35,452 nt of DNA from a virus, in IMG/VR virus record IMGVR_UViG_3300009506_000115, positions 1 to 35,452 of that record; one strand, given 5' to 3'. The notes below the pieces were generated by a model. It worked only from the letters and a program-made list of their open reading frames with translations. It did no database searches and was not told where the DNA came from. The position numbers and the translations under genes are program-made. Shown here piece after piece: positions 29,809 through 35,452 of the stretch (position 1 is its first letter; the number at the start of each line of letters is the position of its first letter).

Positions 29809-29835
29809 ACCTCCACTGTTTTTCAACAGGGAGGT
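29809..29835 (-). promoter_or_regulatory. Hairpin sequestering the scaffold Shine-Dalgarno (or attenuator)
   Basis: In the leftward mRNA, ACCTCC-CTGTT (29835-29825), loop GAAA, AACAG, one unpaired U, GGAGGT (29814-29809): 11 bp with a GAAA tetraloop. The 3' arm is the Shine-Dalgarno of the scaffold gene, followed by a run of Us and ATG. The shape is both that of an intrinsic terminator and of an RBS-blocking switch. Confidence 0.65.
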
Positions 29836-29870
29836 CTAAGACGGGCCTGATTTTATGTTAAGGGGAGGCT

Positions 29871-29981
29871 CTAAGCTGAGCGGGCCTTGATAAACTGTTT
29901 TAAAAGATTAATAAATGCTCTATATGCTTCCGGCCAATGGGTTCTTAATTCTTCTAAAAGTTGCGGAATCGGTTTATCCAT
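29871..29981 (-). CDS. 36-aa helical peptide
   Basis: ATG at 29981 overlaps the end of the upstream gene by 8 nt; MDKPIPQLLEELRTHWPEAY then RAFINLLKQFIKARSA and TAG. Amphipathic helices; gene-like composition. No Shine-Dalgarno apart from the coupling. Function unknown. Confidence 0.5.
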   Translation of the reverse strand: MDKPIPQLLEELRTHWPEAYRAFINLLKQFIKARSA

Positions 29982-30162
29982 TTTTCATTACTTCATCAAT
30001 ATATTCTTTTGCATTTCCAAACGAAGAAGGCAACACGCGGTTTTTTATTGTAAAATCCCACGCCTTTTGACAAAGGGTTTTTATTTGGTCTTCTGACATA
30101 CAATCATCAAAGTTTTTCGAAAACCATTCATCAAATGTTGTAAATTGATCTCTAAAAGACAT
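29974..30162 (-). CDS. Small helical hypothetical protein
   Basis: 62 aa, starting MSFRDQFTTFDEWFSKNFDD, entirely helical, with an acidic first half. ATG overlaps the TAA of the upstream zinc-finger gene. It resembles small proteins found between portal and scaffold genes of other phages but cannot be placed in a family. Confidence 0.5.
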   Translation of the reverse strand: MSFRDQFTTFDEWFSKNFDDCMSEDQIKTLCQKAWDFTIKNRVLPSSFGNAKEYIDEVMKNG

Positions 30163-30338
30163 TATTTTTTCTTTGGCCGTCCTGCTTTCTTTGCTGGTTC
30201 TTTTTTCTGCTCTTTTTTGGTAATTAAATCTTTTATTTTTTCACTACAACTTAAACAAACGTCAAACCGCTCATCTGTTCTCTGAAAAGATACTTGATCA
30301 TTTGCTGCAGCAGAGCATATATCACATATTCTTGCCAT
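30162..30338 (-). CDS. Zinc-finger protein with AT-hook-like tail
   Basis: 58 aa from the ATG at 30338 (overlaps the previous TAA, TAATG). CDICSAA and CLSCSEK form a two-knuckle zinc site. The C-terminus KKAGRPKKK has the GRP core of an AT-hook, a minor-groove DNA-binding element. It could touch DNA at packaging; inferred. Confidence 0.55.
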   Translation of the reverse strand: MARICDICSAAANDQVSFQRTDERFDVCLSCSEKIKDLITKKEQKKEPAKKAGRPKKK

Positions 30339-30622
30339 TATACCCACGCCTTTCCATTTGGTTTTGGAGTATCGCCCTTTTCAGACACGCCCTGTTCTTC
30401 CATAAGCCTACGTTTCTGTGCTAGGGTTTCAATATGCGCTCCTAATGTATCGTCATAATATCCGCCCGTAGGTACTCCGCCCATTGAAATGGCATATTGG
30501 GCATGAGGTACTCTTTTCATTTCTCTTTTACAGTGGGGGCATGGAAGTTTTGTATCGTTCATTCTGGCAAATATATCTATTTGCTTTCCACACCTTTCGC
30601 ATTCATAATCATATAAAGGCAT
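30338..30622 (-). CDS. FmdB-type zinc-ribbon protein
   Basis: 94 aa starting MPLYDYECERCGKQIDIFAR, followed by CPHCKREMKRVPH: the pattern of the FmdB/CxxC regulatory zinc-ribbon family (MPxYxYxCxxCG). Many phages carry such a gene near portal and terminase; its role is unknown. The C-terminal half is Gly-rich then helical. Confidence 0.7.
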   Translation of the reverse strand: MPLYDYECERCGKQIDIFARMNDTKLPCPHCKREMKRVPHAQYAISMGGVPTGGYYDDTLGAHIETLAQKRRLMEEQGVSEKGDTPKPNGKAWV

Positions 30623-30842
30623 TACACATCTCTATATTTAATCGTTTTTTTGTTTCTTTAATCTGCCAAGCAAAAATATCAGTTAAAGATAAACCTTTAC
30701 CATTCTTCAAATGATGCCTATAATTTCTGACCCGTTTAATGCCGTTTTTAACATAAAAACCATAAGGTTTATATTTATAGGCAATCGAATTATATGAAAT
30801 TGGTATTGATATGCTATATTCTTTATGTTTGTAATCACCCAT
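30609..30842 (-). CDS. Hypothetical protein
   Basis: 77 aa, basic, Tyr-rich start (GDYKHKEYSISIPISYNSIA) and a helical end. It overlaps the portal stop by 8 nt and the next gene by 14 nt. More AT-rich than its neighbours. No family recognised. Confidence 0.45.
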   Translation of the reverse strand: MGDYKHKEYSISIPISYNSIAYKYKPYGFYVKNGIKRVRNYRHHLKNGKGLSLTDIFAWQIKETKKRLNIEMCNAFI

Positions 30843-32676
30843 TAATATTCCCCGCCCCTGGTTGATTTAATGATTGTAAGCCGCTCATCTGTCCGGCCAT
30901 TGCGCTACGCGGCCTTACTTCCGATACTCCTGCTGTACTGCCAGGATTTCCAGGTGGTGCCATTTGCCCGGAAACTATCTGCTGACCTAGTTGTAAAAGT
31001 TCTTGCACCAGTGCCTCATCTTCAATATGATGCATCTCCATAACGCGTTTCATAAGTCTCGGGCGGGTCATAATATGTGGGAAGCCAGCCATTACCTGGA
31101 GGAATGCCATAAACGAGGCCCGTTCCATTTGTGGAAGTTGCGGAATCGTGGCCCCAACATTGACAGAATATTCATATTCACCATCAATTTTCTCGTAATC
31201 GGTTTCCCTAACTAGCTGCCACATTTCACCTTGCGGCCCAGTTACAAAAATCGCTGTCTCGCGGTCGATATTGGCTTGAACCAGCATATCAAGTCGCCGG
31301 GCGATATTGGTAACAAAATCCATGACCATGCTTTTTTCGTCTGATTGCCGGATCTCAAGGCGGTTATCAAGAATGCTGGCTTGCGTTGCCGAATCAGCTC
31401 CTGCGATTCCCCTTGATTCGTCACTTGCACCACCAAGCAGTTCTATCATGTCGTTGTTGAGAAAATTCAACTCAATATAGCGTTGCTGGTCAAGTGGTGC
31501 ATCCTGAATCGGCTTGACCGCATCCAATACTTTTGCTTTTATTACTGTACCATCATCACCGTTTTCAAGTTTTGACAGTTCGGTGTCCTCAACTGCTTGG
31601 TCCAGTGCTAGATATTTACGGTTAAATCTTTTCCGGTGAGTCATTACCTGCGACCGCGCCATATTGTATTCTTTTGCAGGATCAAGTCCTTGGGTTAACG
31701 GCGGAATCGGATAAAAAGAATCATCTCGCAAAGTAAACCGCAGAATTGAAAAACAATGCTCATCAATTCCTGGTGGATAATCGTCTGGTTTTAAAAGTGG
31801 TAATTTTGCACCCTCGGCTATTATAAACCACCTTTTTTCTTTTATATCGTAAACTTCCCAATAGACAATGCACTTGTTTGGTTTTTTCTTATTGTAATTA
31901 GAGGAAAACGGGTCTGTATTTCCCAACTCATCACCCTTTTTCCGCTTTTTCCTGTCTTGATTCTCTTGATCTTCAGAGCCGGACGCGTCACTAATGGTAT
32001 TTACTGCCGCTTTGCTGAACCTTTTATCGTTTTTGGCCTCATCAAGTGTTGTTTCAACCCTTTGCGCTATCCATTTCCACGAGGACTCAAGCGGGCCGGC
32101 GTCCTCGTCAACTAGAAAGTCGTCCGGATGGATTCTCATAACCTCATAGCGTTCATTTACCGGGATGTGTTCAGGTTCTAGCATTGGCGCACCGTCTTCG
32201 CCCAATAAAACCGTTTCGTCCTCGGTTACATATTCGCCATAATTGGGGTTTTTCTTCAAGTCGGCTTGGTATTTTGTCTTAATAACACCGTATTGAAAAA
32301 AAGCGTCCTGAATTGCTAGTTTTGCATTGTCCTTTAGTTTGGTTTCACCCTTCAAGTAGTTGAGCATTGCAGCCCGGATTTTCCCGCGCTGTTCCCACAA
32401 TGCAATATTCATAGGATTCGGGCTGAAACTACGCTTTAATTTCACATAAAAATAAGGATCGGTTGGGTATAGACTTGGAATTTGAGCCTTTAGGTGGGAA
32501 TAAATCTTGTTAATGGTTATCCATTCCGCTTCTGCATAACCATAAATATTCTGCCGACCTTCAAAAAACTCTTTACACAATTCAACTTTAAATTGTTTTT
32601 TCCAATTTTCACGTACCTTTTTAGCACGCCGAATTTTTTCTTCCCATTCTGTTTGAAAGTCTGCCAAGTTTGCCAT
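30835..32676 (-). CDS. Portal protein
   Basis: 613 aa. Helical start (WEEKIRRAKKVRENWKKQF), a domain with YEVMRIHPDDFLVDEDAGPL, then FTLRDDSFYPIPPLTQGLDP and KEYNMARSQVMTHRKRFNRK. This is the arrangement of portal proteins of P22-like and related phages, in which the PIPP-Q segment and the following helices form the stem and channel. The C-terminal 60 residues are Gly/Pro/Gln-rich. Its place after terminase and before scaffold and capsid is standard. Twelve copies would form the DNA gate. Confidence 0.85.
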   Translation of the reverse strand: MANLADFQTEWEEKIRRAKKVRENWKKQFKVELCKEFFEGRQNIYGYAEAEWITINKIYSHLKAQIPSLYPTDPYFYVKLKRSFSPNPMNIALWEQRGKIRAAMLNYLKGETKLKDNAKLAIQDAFFQYGVIKTKYQADLKKNPNYGEYVTEDETVLLGEDGAPMLEPEHIPVNERYEVMRIHPDDFLVDEDAGPLESSWKWIAQRVETTLDEAKNDKRFSKAAVNTISDASGSEDQENQDRKKRKKGDELGNTDPFSSNYNKKKPNKCIVYWEVYDIKEKRWFIIAEGAKLPLLKPDDYPPGIDEHCFSILRFTLRDDSFYPIPPLTQGLDPAKEYNMARSQVMTHRKRFNRKYLALDQAVEDTELSKLENGDDGTVIKAKVLDAVKPIQDAPLDQQRYIELNFLNNDMIELLGGASDESRGIAGADSATQASILDNRLEIRQSDEKSMVMDFVTNIARRLDMLVQANIDRETAIFVTGPQGEMWQLVRETDYEKIDGEYEYSVNVGATIPQLPQMERASFMAFLQVMAGFPHIMTRPRLMKRVMEMHHIEDEALVQELLQLGQQIVSGQMAPPGNPGSTAGVSEVRPRSAMAGQMSGLQSLNQPGAGNING

Positions 32677-32894
32677 TATGTACCTAAATATAAACGTTCT
32701 TCTAATATTCCAGTTTTTTGTCTACCAACTTTTTCAATTTCGCCTTCCCATTCTTCAAGCCAAAAACTAGAATTAATTCTTATATAATTACAATTATCTA
32801 TTTTTATTTTATGAACTATAATTTCTTCCATTGGAAAATTTGCTTTTTTCTTTTTTCCACAAGGAAAGCCGTCTGTCCAGTCTCCGTTTGTCAT
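32676..32894 (-). CDS. Hypothetical protein
   Basis: 72 aa; its stop overlaps the portal ATG by 1 nt. Middle part beta-like (EEIIVHKIKIDNCNYIRINS), acidic stretch EEWEGEIEKVG near the end. No family recognised. Confidence 0.45.
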   Translation of the reverse strand: MTNGDWTDGFPCGKKKKANFPMEEIIVHKIKIDNCNYIRINSSFWLEEWEGEIEKVGRQKTGILEERLYLGT

Positions 32895-32897
32895 TGT

Positions 32898-33092
32898 TTA
32901 AAACTCTTTTGAATACCATGCTTCATATTTTTTATTTTCTTCTTCGTCGAAAATTAAATATGTTCGACATGGCGGTGTGTCTTTTTCTTTAACGGCCAAA
33001 TAAAATCCTTTCCCATATCCGGTAAGAATTAACCATTTTTCACCATCAATTTCTTTTTTCTGTCCTAATTGAAGAAAATTTAAAAAGTCCAT
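32898..33092 (-). CDS. Hypothetical protein, in phase with terminase
   Basis: 64 aa starting MDFLNFLQLGQKKEIDGEKW, probably a small beta barrel (LILTGYGKGFYLAVKEKD). It starts 3 nt after the TAG of the terminase gene in the same phase (TAG GGC ATG), so readthrough of that amber would add this domain to terminase. GGGTGAGATAGGGC gives it an ordinary start of its own. Confidence 0.5.
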   Translation of the reverse strand: MDFLNFLQLGQKKEIDGEKWLILTGYGKGFYLAVKEKDTPPCRTYLIFDEEENKKYEAWYSKEF

Positions 33093-33095
33093 GCC

Positions 33096-34580
33096 CTATC
33101 TCACCCTACCATAAGCAGCAGCCAAACTGGTACCGTGCCGCTTTGCGTATTGTTTTGCCCTTATATATCTTGCGCGTTCTGCCTGAAAGGTTCCTTGCGG
33201 GATCGTTTCAATCTTTTTCGGTACCACTGGCCTGAACATGCAAAAATAACGGGTACAGTCATAACCCTCATCCGGTTGCTCGGTGTCAACGTCTTCCGGG
33301 TTTTTCTCGTCCTCTCTTAAATTCTGTATTTCTTCCCACCATCTTTTAACACCGAAAGGGCCGTTTTCATCTTCCTTGAAAACGATCATCCGTGGTTGTT
33401 CGTTTAGAATCTCTCCTGTTTCCCGGTCTATTTCTTCCTCCATCTGCAGTCGCATATGCAATTGTTGCTTGCCCCTAAGACGGTCGTTATCGGCTTTAAG
33501 GAAGAATAGCCCATGTCGCATAGCATCTTCTGCAAATGATGGTCCAAACATAACATTTGAACCTTTAATTTTTGTCGGTCCCCAACATGCAGGATCGGCC
33601 AGCCTGGTATTGATTTTTTCACCGCGTTCGTGTTCTCGTATCATTGCACAAATTTGATCGTTAGTTTGCCGCAGTCCGATATTGGGATCATATTCACCAT
33701 GGTCGTTTTTGCCCATTCCGTAAAATGCTTTGTAAAGGTACGCCACGTTATCATAATCGACTGTAAAGTACAATGCACACCATGGCCTGGCATAGCCCCA
33801 ATCGAATACCATAATTTTCGGCCATTCGGCTGGTATTTTAAACGAGTCAGCTCCATGTTTAATCTGTGAAAGCTCTGTAAATGCCTGGCCTTCAAAAACA
33901 TCCCAAACGCCATGGAGCAAGCGCATTTTCTCAATATGCGGTAGGGCTTCCAGCCGGCGAATATAGAGCGGATCGTTTTCCATGATTGAAGGATTGTCAT
34001 AAACCGTACTCGGTATAAAAACTCTACTCGTGCCTGTTTCGGGGTCTATATAGGTTTGTCCGGGTTTGGCCACATCAATGAATCGTTTTTTAAAGAAGAG
34101 GTGTCCGATACCTCCAGGATTTGTTGTGAGTAAAAACTGCAAACCAAGTTCCGAATTGGACCGTCTAACACGGCTAAAGAGGTACAAATATTGCGAACCT
34201 GTGAATTGCGTAACCTCATCAATTCCGACTTTGTGAAACTCTTTGCCCTGGTAGTTGTACTTGTCGTTTTCATGCTGCATATGCCCCAGAGTTATTCTTG
34301 CGCCGTTTTCCCAATAGAATCGGTGTTCACTTGCTCTATATTCTCCGCCGATTTGCGGATACCACTCAAGGCACCTGTCGATAAGTTCCTGAAGTTGCGG
34401 GAAAGTCCTTCGAAGCAAAAGTCCATGATAACGCGAGTGCCATACATCTCTGCTAAGTTCCATAATGAGACAGTCGGATTTCCCACCTCCTGCCGCACCT
34501 CCGTAAAGGACTTCAAACTCGCCCCTTGCGCAGAACTCTTGTTGTGGTCCTGGGTGTGGATACCATTTGAATCCATTCAT
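33096..34580 (-). CDS. terL: Terminase large subunit
   Basis: 494 aa. Walker A GGAAGGGKSD (28-37), coupling to LLLRRTFPQLQEL, Walker B VGIDEVTQF (118-126, D121 E122), motif III LLTTNPGG (150-157), then the RNase H-like nuclease domain with D260 in IMVFDWGYARPW. It translocates DNA into the prohead and cuts concatemers. ATG overlaps the TGA of the Tat-signal gene and follows GGAGA. Confidence 0.95.
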   Translation of the reverse strand: MNGFKWYPHPGPQQEFCARGEFEVLYGGAAGGGKSDCLIMELSRDVWHSRYHGLLLRRTFPQLQELIDRCLEWYPQIGGEYRASEHRFYWENGARITLGHMQHENDKYNYQGKEFHKVGIDEVTQFTGSQYLYLFSRVRRSNSELGLQFLLTTNPGGIGHLFFKKRFIDVAKPGQTYIDPETGTSRVFIPSTVYDNPSIMENDPLYIRRLEALPHIEKMRLLHGVWDVFEGQAFTELSQIKHGADSFKIPAEWPKIMVFDWGYARPWCALYFTVDYDNVAYLYKAFYGMGKNDHGEYDPNIGLRQTNDQICAMIREHERGEKINTRLADPACWGPTKIKGSNVMFGPSFAEDAMRHGLFFLKADNDRLRGKQQLHMRLQMEEEIDRETGEILNEQPRMIVFKEDENGPFGVKRWWEEIQNLREDEKNPEDVDTEQPDEGYDCTRYFCMFRPVVPKKIETIPQGTFQAERARYIRAKQYAKRHGTSLAAAYGRVR

Positions 34581-34891
34581 TGTCTCCGTATTACTGGTAT
34601 TCCTTTTACCAAAAAATGTTCAATATTAAGGTCGGCTAGTGATCTTTTCATATAAAGAAACGAGCCACCAAATTTATTTTTATTATAATTTATTAGTTCT
34701 TTTTCTGCCCTGTCATAAACATAAGAAGGGACAATAATATATTCTCCACCTTTTCTTGCTTCTTTTATGACATATTCTAAACCACTAGTATCTAATAGTG
34801 CGGCGGTTTCTAATAATGACCTGCCAATAGTTAGGCTTAAACCAATAGCGGAACATCCTAATAAAAATTTTCTCCTGTTAACCACGGGCAA
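34577..34891 (-). CDS. Small protein with twin-arginine-like N-terminus
   Basis: 104 aa from the TTG at 34891 (GTG at 34885 is an alternative). The N-terminus VVNRRKFLLGCSAIGLSLTI has the RRxFL core and hydrophobic stretch of a Tat signal, lacking only the preferred Ser/Thr before the arginines. The mature part (EYVIKEARKGGEYIIVPSYV) is a small alpha/beta domain of unknown type. Lying between small and large terminase genes, an exported protein is unexpected. Confidence 0.5.
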   Translation of the reverse strand: MPVVNRRKFLLGCSAIGLSLTIGRSLLETAALLDTSGLEYVIKEARKGGEYIIVPSYVYDRAEKELINYNKNKFGGSFLYMKRSLADLNIEHFLVKGIPVIRRQ

Positions 34892-34897
34892 TACCCA

Positions 34898-35233
34898 TTA
34901 ATCCTTCTTGCCGCCCTGCATTACTTTCAGGGCCGGGTCTTTTTGTTTCGGGGGTAAACCAATTGCCGGCGCGGTTGTTTGTTTTATATTCACATCCTTT
35001 TCGCTTACGGAAACAATTACCTTGTCATAGTAAAGTTTCATTGCCGCTAGCGCCGTCCTTTTGTCCGCATCCTGATAAATTAAGTCAGCCAACTTGTCAG
35101 ATATGTGCATGCCTGTTTCTTTGGCCTTTTTGCGCATGGCCTTGACAAGCAGCTTGACTTCTTTTTCAGATAATTGATATTGGGGCTTCGGTCCTGACCC
35201 TGGTCTTGCTCCGCCTCTATTTTCTTTCTTCAT
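34898..35233 (-). CDS. Terminase small subunit-like protein
   Basis: 111 aa from the ATG at 35233; a TTG at 35245 is possible. RGGARPGSGPKPQYQLSEKE is the GGxRPGSGxK opening shared by many phage small terminases and DNA-binding proteins. Helices follow (VKLLVKAMRKKAKETGMHIS), then a polar tail ending LKVMQGGKKD. It would recognise the packaging site and load the large subunit. Assigned from this motif and from position upstream of terL. Confidence 0.6.
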   Translation of the reverse strand: MKKENRGGARPGSGPKPQYQLSEKEVKLLVKAMRKKAKETGMHISDKLADLIYQDADKRTALAAMKLYYDKVIVSVSEKDVNIKQTTAPAIGLPPKQKDPALKVMQGGKKD

Positions 35234-35291
35234 AATGCCTAACAAAAACCGTTATACTCTCCATGTGTGGCATGTTAACTAACTATTTAAT

Positions 35292-35452
35292 TTAATTTGC
35301 TTTTACAAATTGCTCCATTTTTGCCTTTTCGGCTATTTCTGGATACTTTTTTATGGTCTTAACTGGTATGTTTAACCGCATTGCTAACAATCTATCGGAA
35401 AGTCTGGTGTTTTTTTTATTCAAAATTTGCGTTTGATCGGGCCATCGGGTGG
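35292..35452 (-). CDS. C-terminal end of an unidentified protein (cut by window edge)
   Basis: Open from the window edge to TAA at 35292-35294, 53 codons visible. The segment NTRLSDRLLAMRLNIPVKTI followed by KKYPEIAEKAKMEQFVKAN looks like a helix-turn-helix or helical C-terminus of a DNA-binding protein. No start visible. It precedes the packaging genes, where replication or regulatory proteins often lie. Joining base 35452 to base 1 does not put it in phase with the methyltransferase. Confidence 0.5.
   Translation of the reverse strand, partial: TRWPDQTQILNKKNTRLSDRLLAMRLNIPVKTIKKYPEIAEKAKMEQFVKAN

Noticed and set aside
1-35452. Reassigned genetic code (TAG as sense codon)
   Set aside because: Several genes end in TAG with a normal neighbour start, and the large genes have no internal TAG; one interrupted small gene and two in-phase junctions are not enough.
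1-35452. Complete circular phage genome
   Set aside because: Both ends cut reading frames, and joining 35452 to 1 leaves the methyltransferase in a different phase that stops after ten codons; no terminal repeat was noticed.
1-35452. CRISPR array or insertion sequence
   Set aside because: No spaced repeat series and no transposase-like protein; the repeats at 2353-3557 are pairs without regular spacers.

Overview
The window is a stretch of a tailed double-stranded DNA phage genome (Caudoviricetes), most probably a podovirus. Evidence: large terminase, portal, scaffold, major capsid protein, a head-tail adaptor and nozzle-like tail proteins, injection-type proteins and tail spikes lie on one strand in the classic order, with no tape-measure, sheath or tail-tube gene. 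The host cannot be named. It is probably Gram-negative, because lipoprotein-, Tat- and spanin-like products are encoded. DNA is moderately AT-rich and genes are tightly packed with many ATGA/TAATG overlaps. Both ends are cut inside genes. No integrase, DNA polymerase, helicase or RNA polymerase is seen.

Layout. (1) 1-2067, leftward: a partial DNA methyltransferase, a tRNA-like RNA, and small proteins (one HTH, one Cys-rich), driven by a strong sigma70-type promoter at 2099-2126. One gene there carries an in-frame amber codon. (2) 2191-7465, rightward early region: a small Cro/Xre-type regulator, a run of very small proteins, duplicated segments, a hexanucleotide microsatellite, a second tRNA-like RNA, then a recombination module of PD-(D/E)XK nuclease, Rad52-type annealing protein and NinG. 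(3) 35452-7428, leftward late region: small terminase-like protein, Tat-signal protein, large terminase, portal, scaffold, capsid, decoration protein, a sugar-modification cassette, adaptor and tail, injection-type proteins (one with an S74-type chaperone domain), secreted-looking tail fibres and spike, and a lysis cluster ending in an M15 endolysin that overlaps ninG tail to tail.

The most unusual parts are these. The 21796-27291 cassette, inserted between capsid and tail genes, encodes a DegT-type sugar aminotransferase, GNAT acetyltransferase, glycosyltransferase-methyltransferase fusion, second glycosyltransferase-like protein, CmcI-type methyltransferase and sulfotransferase, and is bounded by GC-rich hairpins. 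Two approximately 150-160 nt RNAs have tRNA-like ends and oversized cores. A hairpin sequesters the Shine-Dalgarno of the scaffold gene. A holin-like domain is fused to a lipoprotein-like domain. Together the cassette could build a decorated amino-sugar glycan on the virion or host surface; this is inference from gene families.
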